62,375 nucleotides of DNA from Desmonostoc geniculatum HA4340-LM1 (GTDB lineage: Bacteria > Cyanobacteriota > Cyanobacteriia > Cyanobacteriales > Nostocaceae), in contig JAHHHB010000030.1 of assembly GCA_019359545.1 (NCBI GenBank), positions 1-62,375 on the forward strand, given 5' to 3'. This document shows, piece after piece, positions 45,748 through 54,971 of this stretch (its first letter is position 1; each line of letters begins with the position of its first letter). The notes below the pieces were generated by a model. It worked only from the letters and a program-made list of their open reading frames with translations. It was not told the origin of the DNA and did not search any database. Made by a program: the position numbers and the translations under genes.

Positions 45748-46152
45748 TTATTTATTCGGTTGAGCAACCCGCGCTTCAATGTCTTCCAAAGTTCGTAACA
45801 ATAAACGCCTCGCTTGCAATTGCCAACCCCATTTCTGAATTCTGTAAGCTGATACAGTCCCAGCTACGGCGGCTAACAAGCCTATGGGTTGATTTAAAGA
45901 AATTCCCAGCAACAAACCTAAGCCAGCAATTCCCCAAAATGGTAAGGCTACGGTTTGTCTTTGTTCTTCGACAATTTGAGTAATTATATTAGATTTATTT
46001 GTAGCTAATAATGCTTCTTTAACTTGCCGCTGTTCGGCTGCTGATACTGATAAACCTATTTTCCGGCGTAGTTTTTCCATTTTGCGAGCATCAGTACTGT
46101 ACTCAGTTAGCTCATCTTCTGCCATGAGCAGCAGTCTTTCTAATTGCGCCAT
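45748..46152 (-). CDS. Conserved hypothetical membrane protein
   Basis: A 134-residue protein I do not recognise beyond a general cyanobacterial look. Residues 1-65 are charged and helical (AQLERLLLMAEDELTEYSTD). Two hydrophobic segments follow at about 73-84 and 89-103 (LPFWGIAGLGLLLGISL, IGLLAAVAGTVSAYRI), probably a helical hairpin, then a basic amphipathic tail. No catalytic motif. The gene stands alone between a Uma2 gene and a MITE. Confidence 0.7.
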   Translation of the reverse strand: MAQLERLLLMAEDELTEYSTDARKMEKLRRKIGLSVSAAEQRQVKEALLATNKSNIITQIVEEQRQTVALPFWGIAGLGLLLGISLNQPIGLLAAVAGTVSAYRIQKWGWQLQARRLLLRTLEDIEARVAQPNK

Positions 46153-46212
46153 TGTGGATTGTATCTAGTATTACGATACAGCTATTATCTCGAATAATTG
46201 TTATTTTTGGAC

Positions 46213-46318
46213 TATAGCGATTCTCATTTGAATCAGGTGCATGGGTAGGGTAGCACAGCTGTGCTACCCTACGAGGATCTATTTTTTTCTGTACCTCACT
46301 CATGCGGGAACCGCTATA
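46213..46318. mobile_element. 106-bp MITE, TATAGCGATTCTC family
   Basis: Ends TATAGCGATTCTCAT and GGGAACCGCTATA; length equals the copy at 27342-27447. The central palindrome here is GGTAGCACAGCTGTGCTACC, which also occurs alone near 27600. Confidence 0.78.
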
Positions 46319-46648
46319 TAGCTGGGCATTTAATTGCACAATCCAAAATCATGCCACTCTGACTTTTGACTTTTGACTTTTGACTTTTGACTTCCCCAAA
46401 GGGGCTGACTGGCTGCAAAATTTACAATTAAATATGGGAAAAATACTACTAGTCGAAAAAGCCGCCATAGATGAGAAATATACCGCTAATAGCCAAAGTC
46501 CTCTCAAGAGGAGTAGACCCTGTTGGTGTTATGTTTCTTAATAAACTTGAGTGGGATCAAACTAAAAGCCTGTAAAATTTATTTTTGGCGGTAAATTAGA
46601 TAGTAATAATTAGGGACTTTTAACAGATAAAATTAAGAGGTAATACAT
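46319..46648. other. Spacer upstream of ppsA
   Basis: About 330 bases: GACTTTT heptamers at 46361-46397, then unremarkable AT-rich sequence that probably contains the ppsA promoter. AAGAGG precedes the ppsA start. No gene seen. Confidence 0.5.
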
Positions 46649-49135
46649 ATGGCTATAGTATCTACAAGCACTTTATCTCCATCTGACAAAGAGCGATCGC
46701 TCATTCTCTGGTTTGATGAAGTTGGTATTCATGATATTCCCTTAGTCGGTGGGAAAAATGCATCACTAGGTGAAATGATTCAACAATTAACGCCCAAAGG
46801 CATTAATGTGCCTACGGGATTTGCGACCACTGCTTATGCTTATCGTTATTTCATCGAATCAGCGGGGTTAGAAGCAAAGCTACGCAAATTATTTGCTGAC
46901 TTGGATGTTGAAGATGTGAAAAATTTACGAGAACGGGGGAAAAAAGCGCGATCGCTCTTAATCCACACCCCATTTCCTGTAGAATTGCGAAAGGCGATCG
47001 CCGCAGCTTATCAAAGTCTTTGCGAAAAATACAATGCAGAGACAGATGTTGCAGTCCGTTCTAGCGCCACCGCCGAAGACCTCCCGGATGCGAGTTTTGC
47101 CGGACAGCAAGAAACTTACCTGAATGTTGTCGGTGCCGAAGGAGTTTTAGCAGCTTGTCATAAATGCTTTGCTTCCATATTTACCGACCGCGCCATTTCT
47201 TATCGTCATACCAAGGGATTCGATCACTTTAGCATTGCCCTTGCCGTTGGCGTACAAAAAATGGTGCGTTCTGACTTAGCAACCTCTGGGGTGATGTTCT
47301 CCATTGACACAGAAACCGGCTTTAAAGATGCAGCGCTAATTACAGCCGCCTACGGTTTAGGAGAAAATGTTGTTCAAGGGTCAGTAAATCCAGATGAATA
47401 TTATGTTTTTAAACCAACTTTAAAAGCAGGTTTTCGCCCAATCATAGATAAAAAATTGGGCAGTAAAGAACTGAAAATGATTTATGATGACGGCTCAAAA
47501 TTTACCAAAAATGTCTCTGTTCCTTTCAGAGAAAGAGGCAAATTTGCCCTCAGTGATGCAGAGATTTTACAATTAGCAAGTTGGGCATGTTTAATTGAAG
47601 ATCACTATTCCCAAATCCACGATATTTACACCCCAATGGATATCGAGTGGGCAAAAGATGGAATTACCAACCAACTTTTTATCGTCCAAGCACGTCCCGA
47701 AACTGTGCAATCTCAAAAAACCGGAAATGTTCTACGGACTTATCGTTTTCTTAGAAGAGATGAAGAAAACAAACTAATAAATTCTCCCTCATCCCCCTCA
47801 TCCCCCCACTCCCTCATCACCGGACGCGCCATTGGGGAAGCAATTAGTCAAGGGAAAGTACGTTTAATTTTAGATGTTCAAAAACTCGAACAGTTTCAAC
47901 CAGGGGAAGTTTTGGTAACAGAAAGAACTGACCCGGATTGGGAACCAATTATGAAACGTGCTAGTGCAATTGTGACTAATTCTGGTGGGAGGACATGCCA
48001 TGCCGCAATCATTGCGCGAGAATTGGGTGTACCTGCGATCGTCGGATGTGGCAATGCTACAGATATTTTGAAAACTGGTCAAGAAGTCACAATTTCTTGT
48101 GCCGAAGGCGAAGAAGGAAAAGTTTACCCAGGTTTATTACCTTTTGAAGTTGAAGAAGTCCCTCTAGAAAACTTACCCCGTACCCGCACGCAAATTTTAA
48201 TGAATGTGGGTAATCCCCAAGAAGCATTGAGTTTATCAGGAATTCCCAACGATGGAGTCGGTTTAGCACGGACAGAATTTATTATTGCTAACCAAATCCA
48301 AGTTCATCCAATGGCATTGATTAATTATGATTTATTAAAAGATGAATTTGTCAAAGCTAAAGTTGCTAATCTCACCACACTTTATGACGATAAACCTCAA
48401 TATTTTGTGGATAAATTAGCCCAAGGTATCGGCAGAATTGCCGCAGCATTTTATCCGAAACCAGTGATTGTGCGAACGTCAGATTTTAAGAGTAATGAAT
48501 ATGCAAATTTGTTAGGTGGTCAACAATTTGAACCCGATGAAGAAAACCCCATGCTCGGTTGGCGGGGGGCGGCGCGTTACTATGATGAAGGTTACAGAGA
48601 AGCTTTCGCCTTAGAATGTCAAGCCCTGAAGCGGGTACGGGAAGAAATGGGTTTGACGAATGTTATCCCAATGATTCCTTTTTGCCGCACTCCCGATGAA
48701 GGGCGGTTAGTGTTAGCAGAAATGGCAAAAAATGGTTTAAAGCAAGGTGTTAATGACTTGCAAGTTTATGTGATGTGTGAATTGCCTAGCAATGTAATTA
48801 TGGCCGAAGAATTTGCTGAGGTGTTTGATGGCTTCTCCATTGGTTCCAATGACCTAACTCAGTTGACATTGGGGTTAGATAGAGATTCAGCCTTGGTGGC
48901 GCGGTTGTTTGATGAACGGAGTGAAGGTGTGAAGCGAATGGTGAAAATGGCCATAGAAACCGCGAAAAAATGCGGCCGCAAAATCGGCATTTGTGGACAA
49001 GCACCCAGCGATTACCCAGAATTTGCCCAGTTTTTAGTTGAACAGGGAATTGATTCTATTAGTTTAAATCCAGATTCAGTGTTAAAAACAATGTTGGAAG
49101 TGGCAAAAGTTGAGGGTACTGATACTAATTCGTAA
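46649..49135 (+). CDS. ppsA: Phosphoenolpyruvate synthase
   Basis: An 828-residue PEP synthase, making PEP from pyruvate and ATP for gluconeogenic flux. The N-terminal ATP-grasp domain spans about 25-370 (VGGKNASLGEMIQQL, AVRSSATAEDLPDASFAGQQ), the swivelling phosphohistidine domain has NSGGRTCHAAIIARELGVP, and the C-terminal TIM barrel ends SIGSNDLTQLTLGLDRDS with ICGQAPSDYP. Between the first two domains lies SPSSPSSPHS, encoded by CCCTCATCC repeats (about 47784-47817), an apparent in-frame insertion in a linker. AAGAGG precedes the ATG. Confidence 0.96.
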   Translation: MAIVSTSTLSPSDKERSLILWFDEVGIHDIPLVGGKNASLGEMIQQLTPKGINVPTGFATTAYAYRYFIESAGLEAKLRKLFADLDVEDVKNLRERGKKARSLLIHTPFPVELRKAIAAAYQSLCEKYNAETDVAVRSSATAEDLPDASFAGQQETYLNVVGAEGVLAACHKCFASIFTDRAISYRHTKGFDHFSIALAVGVQKMVRSDLATSGVMFSIDTETGFKDAALITAAYGLGENVVQGSVNPDEYYVFKPTLKAGFRPIIDKKLGSKELKMIYDDGSKFTKNVSVPFRERGKFALSDAEILQLASWACLIEDHYSQIHDIYTPMDIEWAKDGITNQLFIVQARPETVQSQKTGNVLRTYRFLRRDEENKLINSPSSPSSPHSLITGRAIGEAISQGKVRLILDVQKLEQFQPGEVLVTERTDPDWEPIMKRASAIVTNSGGRTCHAAIIARELGVPAIVGCGNATDILKTGQEVTISCAEGEEGKVYPGLLPFEVEEVPLENLPRTRTQILMNVGNPQEALSLSGIPNDGVGLARTEFIIANQIQVHPMALINYDLLKDEFVKAKVANLTTLYDDKPQYFVDKLAQGIGRIAAAFYPKPVIVRTSDFKSNEYANLLGGQQFEPDEENPMLGWRGAARYYDEGYREAFALECQALKRVREEMGLTNVIPMIPFCRTPDEGRLVLAEMAKNGLKQGVNDLQVYVMCELPSNVIMAEEFAEVFDGFSIGSNDLTQLTLGLDRDSALVARLFDERSEGVKRMVKMAIETAKKCGRKIGICGQAPSDYPEFAQFLVEQGIDSISLNPDSVLKTMLEVAKVEGTDTNS

Positions 49136-49160
49136 TTCGTAATTCGTAATTCGTAATTTA
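49127..49160. repeat. TAATTCG heptamer tract
   Basis: About five TAATTCG heptamers begin inside the last codons of ppsA and fill the spacer to just before the xisH-like gene. Confidence 0.85.
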
Positions 49161-49175
49161 TAATTTGAGTAATGT

Positions 49176-49610
49176 ATGCCAGTTAGAGACCGCTATCACG
49201 CGAATGTCAAAAATGCCCTGATTAAAGATGGCTGGACAATTACCGACGATCCTTTTCATCTCAAGTGGGGAAAAAGGGATATGTATGTTGATTTGGGTGC
49301 AGAGAAATTGATTGCTGCTGAAAAAGAAGGACAGCGGATAGCCGTTGAAATTAAAACATTTCGCAGTGTATCAGACATGACCGATCTCGAACACGCACTG
49401 GGACACTATCTTGCATACCGTTCTGTGATGATTAGAACCAATCCCGAACGTGTCCTTTATCTCGCCGTTCGTGATGAAGTATACGCTGATATCTTTGATG
49501 AACCAATTGCTAAACTTTTGGTAGAAGATTACAAAGTTAATGTAGTTGTATTTCAGCTAGAGGAAGAGGTTATTTTCAGATGGATACCTTGGAGCAATAC
49601 AGGCACTTAA
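49176..49610 (+). CDS. xisH: XisH-like protein
   Basis: A 144-residue XisH-family protein. MPVRDRYHANVKNALIKDGW, then DMYVDLGAEKLIAAEKEGQR and IAVEIKTFRSVSDMTDLEHA give the PD-(D/E)xK-type nuclease core (D, E-x-K). The family is named for a factor needed for excision of the fdxN element during heterocyst differentiation in Anabaena, but most copies, like this one, are not next to an excision element. The gene overlaps xisI by 31 bases, indicating coupled translation. Confidence 0.92.
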   Translation: MPVRDRYHANVKNALIKDGWTITDDPFHLKWGKRDMYVDLGAEKLIAAEKEGQRIAVEIKTFRSVSDMTDLEHALGHYLAYRSVMIRTNPERVLYLAVRDEVYADIFDEPIAKLLVEDYKVNVVVFQLEEEVIFRWIPWSNTGT

Positions 49611-49939
49611 TTCGGAATATTCTGATTGAACATACAAAAATCCCGTTCAGTACTGGCAAGATTCAATTTGAAACAGTTTTTGACAGCGAACAAGACCGCT
49701 ATCTCTTAATGATTTTGGGAAGAGAACCAGCCTATGATTTGTCTCCTACTGTGACTCGCCGCGTTCATGGCTGTATGATTCACGTTGATATTATTGATGG
49801 TAAAATTTGGATTCAACGTGATGGTACTGAAGAGGGAATTGCCACAGAATTTGTCAGGGCAGGTATACCAAAGGATCGGATTGTGTTAGGATTCCGGTCT
49901 GAGGAACTCAGGAAAGATTCAGAATTTGCTGTTGCATAA
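49580..49939 (+). CDS. xisI: XisI-like protein
   Basis: A 119-residue XisI-family protein, the constant partner of XisH. Characteristic parts are DTLEQYRHLIRNILIEH, DRYLLMILGREPAYD, GCMIHVDIIDGKIWIQRDGTEE and ATEFVRAGIPKDRIVLGFR. Function is unknown beyond the fdxN element work; the pair has been suggested to act as a unit. It starts inside xisH in a different frame. Confidence 0.92.
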   Translation: MDTLEQYRHLIRNILIEHTKIPFSTGKIQFETVFDSEQDRYLLMILGREPAYDLSPTVTRRVHGCMIHVDIIDGKIWIQRDGTEEGIATEFVRAGIPKDRIVLGFRSEELRKDSEFAVA

Positions 49940-50063
49940 CTAATTCAATGAGCAGCAATAATATAGTATTCTGCTTGTGTAATTGTCTCTATTGCTTTTG
50001 ACTTATCAAGCATAATTATCCTAATATCTTGCACAATAGCAACTTTGTTTAGTCAAAGGTAAG

Positions 50064-50612
50064 ATGACAAACCTGTTAGAAACCGATCGCTTAATAATTC
50101 GTAGTTGGATACCCGAACGCGATGCCGAACAAGCGTTTGCTATTTATAGTGACCCCGAAGTCACCTATTTTCTTGGTAATGGTTCTCGTGTGACGAGCAT
50201 TGAGTCACAGCGTCAGCGTTTGGTGGAAAACATCGAGCGATCGCAACGACGCAATAATGGTGCCGGATCTTGGCCAATTGTCGAAAAGGAAACCACAACA
50301 ATTGTCGGAACTATCCTTCTCAAACAATTGCCCGACAAAGACGGCTTACCCACTCAAGATTATGAAGTAGGCTGGCACTTGCGGCGAGCATCTTGGGGTA
50401 AAGGATATGCAACCGAAGCAGCACGAGGTATCCTCAGCTACGGATTTAATGTGTTGAATTTGCCAGTAATTTATGCAGTAGTAAACCCAGAAAATCATGC
50501 CTCAATCCGCGTTACCCAAAGACTGGGTATGAAGCCAGTAGGTAGCACAAAAAAATATTACGGTATTGAACTGCTGCTGTTTGAACAAAATGCATCTGAA
50601 GGTAGGGAGTAG
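50064..50612 (+). CDS. GNAT-family N-acetyltransferase (RimJ/RimL type)
   Basis: A 182-residue acetyltransferase. It begins NLLETDRLIIRSWIPERDAE, typical of the RimJ/RimL branch, has YEVGWHLRRASWGKGYATEA for acetyl-CoA binding (R/Q-x-x-G-x-A version: SWGKGYA), and ends AVVNPENHASIRVTQRLGMK. Substrate could be a protein N-terminus or a small amine. The final codons run into GGGAGTA/GGGGAGT heptamers. Confidence 0.9.
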   Translation: MTNLLETDRLIIRSWIPERDAEQAFAIYSDPEVTYFLGNGSRVTSIESQRQRLVENIERSQRRNNGAGSWPIVEKETTTIVGTILLKQLPDKDGLPTQDYEVGWHLRRASWGKGYATEAARGILSYGFNVLNLPVIYAVVNPENHASIRVTQRLGMKPVGSTKKYYGIELLLFEQNASEGRE

Positions 50613-50729
50613 GGAGTGGGGAGTGGGGAGTGGGGGGATGGGGGGATGGGGAGAAAAACCAATAACAAATGACCAATAACAAATGACAAATGACCAATGA
50701 CAAATGACCAATGACAAATGACAAATGAC
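50605..50729. repeat. GGGGAGT and CAAATGA heptamer tracts
   Basis: GGGGAGT heptamers start at the end of the GNAT gene, followed by GGGGGAT units and then about nine AATGACA/AATGACC heptamers (50665-50729). The last unit supplies the ATG of the next gene. Confidence 0.85.
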
Positions 50730-52299
50730 TAAAAAATGGTTCCGAATTGGAATAGCGGGTGTATTTCTGATGTCACTTGCCTTACGGTTTTGGGGACTGG
50801 AGCGATTCAACACCCTGGTATTTGATGAAGTTTATTTTGCCAAATTTGGTAATAATTATCTTACGCATACGCCATTTTTTAATGCTCATCCGCCGCTGAG
50901 TCAATATATGATTGGTATCGGCATTTGGATTGGCAGTCACATTCCTTTTTGGCATGATACCGTAAATGGGCTGACGGGTTCATTGCGATCGCCTTGGACT
51001 TATCGGTGGTTCAATGCCCTGACTGGCTCATTTATTCCTGTAGTTGTAGCTGCGATCGCTTATCAATTAAGTTATCGTCGTAGCTTTGCTTTACTTGCAG
51101 GTTTTTTCACTGCTTGCGATGGCATATTTCTCGTTGAATCTCGCTATGCCTTAAGCAATATTTATATTATCATATTTGGCCTATTAGGGCAGTGGTTTTT
51201 ATTACTAGCATTGGATAACCAAAATCAACGCCGTTCATTTTGGTTAGTGATTGCTGGCATTAATTTTGGTGCGTCAGTCGGTACTAAATGGAATGGTTTA
51301 TGGTTTCTTTTTGGCGCTTATCTGATTTGGATAACAGCATGGTTAATTCAAGGAATTCATTCTTTTTCTAAGTCCAAACTTCTTTCTATATCCCCATCAT
51401 TGAGAGAAGCAGAGGTGCAGGGAAGCAGAGGTCTAGGGTACATCAACAGGGAAGCAGAGGAGCAGGGAGGTAGAGAGTCAGGAGTTAGTACTTATTCTCC
51501 CTCATCCCCCTCACCTCCCTCACCTCAAACGCCATTACAAAACCTAACTCAACTTAACGTTTTCCAGATGTTCTTTTATCTAGGAATAATTCCAGCTTTT
51601 ATCTATAGTATTATCTGGATTCCTCACCTGCAATTAGATAAAAGATATGGATTTATCGCAGTACATCAGGAAATTTTGAAGTTTCATTTGCATTTGGGTG
51701 GTAATACTTCTGACGTGCATCCTTATTGTGCTGCTTGGAACAAATGGCCTTTGATGATTCGACCAATGGCATATTATTATCAAACGGCTGGAAGTATCAA
51801 CGAACCCCTACCTGTTATGGGGCCACCTTTGCCTTCTGGTGCGGTACAAGTCATTTATGATGTCCATGCAATGGGCAATCCGTTTTTGTGGTGGTTTGGT
51901 ATGGCTGCCATGTTATTTTTAATGGGAATGCTGGTGTCACAAGTCATGATTCCTTGGGTAAAGGAAAAGCGTTTTTCTGTGCCTGCAACTCTTAGCGTTG
52001 ATACTTGGATTGCCTTGTACTTAGTTATAAATTATGCCGCTAACTTATTACCTTGGGTAAAGGTGACGAGGTGCGTTTTTATTTACCATTATATGTGTGC
52101 AGTGGTATTTGTATTTTTAGCGATCGCTTGGTTTGTCGATCAGTGTCTTCGCAGCTATTATCAACAACTCCGGGCGGTAGGCGTCAGCATCAGTTTTATC
52201 ATCTTAATTGCTTTTATTTTCTGGATGCCCGTTTATTTAGGTTTACCCCTCTTCCCCGACGCTTATAAACTGCGGATGTGGTTCAATTCTTGGATTTAA
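50725..52299 (+). CDS. Phospholipid carrier-dependent glycosyltransferase (GT39/PMT-like)
   Basis: A 524-residue polytopic GT39 protein. The first loop has FNTLVFDEVYFAKFGNNYL with the catalytic Asp-Glu pair and PFFNAHPPLSQYMIGIG, and the C-terminal part has VKVTRCVFIYHYMCAVVFVF. It would transfer a sugar from a lipid carrier at the outer face of the plasma membrane. Residues about 220-265 (REAEVQGSRGLGYINREAEE to SPSSPSPPSP) are encoded by repeats at about 51400-51525, an in-frame insertion into a loop. The start codon lies in CAAATGA repeats. Confidence 0.9.
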   Translation: MTKKWFRIGIAGVFLMSLALRFWGLERFNTLVFDEVYFAKFGNNYLTHTPFFNAHPPLSQYMIGIGIWIGSHIPFWHDTVNGLTGSLRSPWTYRWFNALTGSFIPVVVAAIAYQLSYRRSFALLAGFFTACDGIFLVESRYALSNIYIIIFGLLGQWFLLLALDNQNQRRSFWLVIAGINFGASVGTKWNGLWFLFGAYLIWITAWLIQGIHSFSKSKLLSISPSLREAEVQGSRGLGYINREAEEQGGRESGVSTYSPSSPSPPSPQTPLQNLTQLNVFQMFFYLGIIPAFIYSIIWIPHLQLDKRYGFIAVHQEILKFHLHLGGNTSDVHPYCAAWNKWPLMIRPMAYYYQTAGSINEPLPVMGPPLPSGAVQVIYDVHAMGNPFLWWFGMAAMLFLMGMLVSQVMIPWVKEKRFSVPATLSVDTWIALYLVINYAANLLPWVKVTRCVFIYHYMCAVVFVFLAIAWFVDQCLRSYYQQLRAVGVSISFIILIAFIFWMPVYLGLPLFPDAYKLRMWFNSWI

Positions 52300-52747
52300 C
52301 GCATCACCCCACCCTAACCCTCCCCTTGTAAAGGGGAGGGAACAAGACTCTCTTATTTCCCCCCTTTCTGAGGGGGAGGGAACAAGACTCTCTTATTTCC
52401 CCCCTTTCTGAGGGGGAGGGAACAAGACTCTCTTATTTCCCCCCTTTCTAAGGGGGGATTAAGGGGGGTAAAGCGATGAGTGTTTTTAATGCGTGAATTT
52501 TGAACTTAAAGCGTTCGCCCTTGGCGTCTCGAAGAGAAGCGACGTGAATCCCCGAACGCGAGTCTTGCTCCAGAAGGGGCTGACGTGCCTTACTCTAGAC
52601 AGGCAAGATCCCTGTGGAGAGTTTCTCACTGGGAGTATAACTATTAGGTAAGTTAAAATATCGCTGCATGTAACTGTCCGTCGCCACTTGGACTTATCTT
52701 TGTGGGTGACTTCCTCCTCAGTTGCCATTACACTCAATTATTCGATC
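52300..52747. other. Repeat-rich spacer between GT39 and kinase genes
   Basis: It contains CCCACCCTAACCCTCCCC, then tandem 40-bp units starting AACAAGACTCTCTTATTTCC (52341-52380, 52381-52420, and a diverged third), ending GGGGGGATTAAGGGGGG. A repeat with TTCGCCCTTGGCGTCTCGAA follows at about 52506. No gene seen; a promoter for the kinase gene is probably near the right end. Confidence 0.7.
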
Positions 52748-54454
52748 ATGCAATCACCCATTACAGTTGGTACTGTCTTGCAAAACCGTTATCGCATAAT
52801 TCAAATTCTCGGACAAGGGGGATTTGGTAGAACCTATCTGGCAGAAGATCAGAGGCGGTTTAACGAACTTTGCGCGATCAAGGAATTGATTTCAACAGCA
52901 ACGGACGCTTTGGCTTGGGAGAAGGCACAGGAGCTTTTTCACCGAGAAGCTGCTATTCTATATCAAATCGAACACCCACAAGTGCCGAAATTCCGGGAAA
53001 GATTTGAGCAAGACCAACGCTTGTTTTTGGTGGAGGATTATGTTGCAGGTCAAACTTACCGAACTCTGCTGACTCAAAGACAAGCCGGGGGTCAAACTTT
53101 TACAGAAACAGAAGTATTGGGGTTAATTCAGTCTTTGTTGCCTGTTTTAGAGCATATTCACAGCCGAGGGATTATTCACCGGAATATCTCGCCAGAAAAT
53201 ATTATTCTGCGAGATAGCGATGGTAAGCCTGTGTTAATTGACTTTGGAGTGGTAAAAGAACTCGCAACACGTTTGCGATCGCCAGATAGTCCAATGCCTG
53301 TAACTACTGTGGGAAAATTAGGCTACTCTCCGAGTGAACAAGTGCAAACAGGAGGAGCGTATCCTAGTAGTGATTTGTATGCATTAGCGGTGAGTGCAAT
53401 TGTTTTGCTGACTGGTAAGGAACCAAGAGATCTATTCGATCGAAACCAATTAACTTGGAATTGGCAGCAGTGGGTGAAAGTGAATCCACAATTTGCCCAA
53501 GTTTTGCATCGAATGTTAAGTCATATTCCCAGCGATCGCTACCAAACTGCTGCTGACGTATCCCAAGCATTACAATTTTTGCAGCAACCTAGTGCGCCTA
53601 CCTCTAATGTTTCCAACTTGCAGACAATGGCTGTTGGCCGTCGCCCTGACTTGGTATCGCCAGCAGCTCCGCCGAAAAAACCCGATCCGGTGATTCCACC
53701 AGATCAAGCTAGCTCAATTTTGGATAATCCGTTAGCGATCGCCGCAATTGCGATCGCTGTAGTTATCTTAGCAGGATTTGGTTCTTGGGCACTGGTAAGT
53801 TCGATTCGCAGTCAGTCAAAAGCACCACCAGACGAGACGCTTCCCCAAAATTTTCCTTCACCAGTGATTTCTGGGGGTACTACATTCACACCCACACCTA
53901 CACCTACACCTACACCCACACCTACTCAAGAGCAACCTGTTATATCTACTAAACCTTTGAATCTGGGAGCATTTAACGCTACCGCAGTGGAAGGTACTCT
54001 CAAAGCAAATCAAATTATCCGCTATACTTTTGTTGGCGAGCAAGGAGTCAAGTTAAGTACGTTTATTGAGCCAGGAAGCAGTGTTTTACTAACAGTTTTA
54101 AATCCCAATCAACAACCAATTGATAATAATGCTCAGGGAGTTACATCTTATGAAGGTACATTGTTAGTTACTGGAGTATACACTATTGAATTAACTCTGC
54201 TTTCAGGAGTTGACGAAAGCAATTACAATCTCAATGCTGGATTAGAAAAACTCATCCAACCGACACCCATAGAAATACCCACACCAACCCCAACGCCAAC
54301 TCCAACCGAGACACCTTTGCCAACTCCAACCGAAACATTTACACCAATTCCGACTCCAATTCCGACTCCAATTCCGACTCCAGAAACAGAAAACAATAAT
54401 CCGCCTATTGATAGCACACCCACACCAATTCCCGATCCAACAATTTCGCCTTAA
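52748..54454 (+). CDS. Ser/Thr protein kinase-like protein with HRN catalytic loop
   Basis: A 568-residue protein. The kinase domain (about 10-275) has [15 protein letters not shown], lysine in [22 protein letters not shown] and [10 protein letters not shown]. The catalytic HRD Asp is Asn here (codon AAT at about 53181), so activity is doubtful although the lysine and DFG Asp are kept. A membrane helix follows at about 331-352 ([20 protein letters not shown]), then a TPTPTP linker, a beta-rich PPC-like domain (about 415-515), and a second Thr-Pro-rich tail. ATG 52748 is preferred to the longer start at 52688. Confidence 0.9.
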   Translation: MQSPITVGTVLQNRYRIIQILGQGGFGRTYLAEDQRRFNELCAIKELISTATDALAWEKAQELFHREAAILYQIEHPQVPKFRERFEQDQRLFLVEDYVAGQTYRTLLTQRQAGGQTFTETEVLGLIQSLLPVLEHIHSRGIIHRNISPENIILRDSDGKPVLIDFGVVKELATRLRSPDSPMPVTTVGKLGYSPSEQVQTGGAYPSSDLYALAVSAIVLLTGKEPRDLFDRNQLTWNWQQWVKVNPQFAQVLHRMLSHIPSDRYQTAADVSQALQFLQQPSAPTSNVSNLQTMAVGRRPDLVSPAAPPKKPDPVIPPDQASSILDNPLAIAAIAIAVVILAGFGSWALVSSIRSQSKAPPDETLPQNFPSPVISGGTTFTPTPTPTPTPTPTQEQPVISTKPLNLGAFNATAVEGTLKANQIIRYTFVGEQGVKLSTFIEPGSSVLLTVLNPNQQPIDNNAQGVTSYEGTLLVTGVYTIELTLLSGVDESNYNLNAGLEKLIQPTPIEIPTPTPTPTPTETPLPTPTETFTPIPTPIPTPIPTPETENNNPPIDSTPTPIPDPTISP

Positions 54455-54971
54455 ATTTAGCTGTTTATCTTTTAAATAAATGAATGTAATTGTCGAAATC
54501 GTCCTAAATTGAAGAAGAATGCAGAATTCAGAATTCAGAATCAAGACGCGACTCGAAAATACTCGTTACCGCTACGCTATCCGCCAGTCTTAGAGGATGT
54601 TTGAAAAGTCATGATTGATGTATAAAATTTTTTTACCCCACCCTAACCCTCCCCTTATAAAGGGGAGGGAACTGGATTTTATTGTTTCCCCCCTTTATAA
54701 GGGGGGATTAAGGGGGGTAATAATTCGATTAAAATCACAACATACTACTTTTCAAACAACCTCTTACAGAATTCATTCTGAATTCTGACTCCTGACTCCT
54801 GAATTCTGTTCGATGAATTAATTAGTTATTAGTGGTTTTTTGTCATCACTAATAACTAATAATCAACAAACAAGCCAATATTAAGTAAAGTTTGGCGATG
54901 AAAATCAATAAAAAGTACTGTATATTTAGGATGCGTCCGGTTAATTTATTAAATAACTAGTATTATACAAA
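54455..54971. other. Repeat-rich spacer before bioD
   Basis: AATTCAG heptamers near 54520, a GCTATCCGCCAGTC repeat near 54575, a MITE at 54593-54763, AATTCTG heptamers to about 54810, and a TAGTTATTAGTGG / CACTAATAACTA inverted repeat at about 54820-54860 that could be a terminator-like hairpin. No gene seen. Confidence 0.65.
54593..54763. mobile_element. 171-bp MITE, GAGGATGTTTGAAAAGT ends
   Basis: Terminal inverted repeats GAGGATGTTTGAAAAGT and ACTTTTCAAACAACCTC differ at one base, flanked by TTA direct repeats (54590-54592 and 54764-54766). The interior is the CCCACCCTAACCCTCCCC...AAGGGGGG repeat seen elsewhere in the window. No coding capacity. Confidence 0.8.

Noticed and set aside
53880..54440. 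ACACCTACACC tracts in the kinase gene as inserted repeats
   Set aside because: They encode Thr-Pro linkers typical of this protein type and keep codon-level variation, so they look like ordinary low-complexity linkers.
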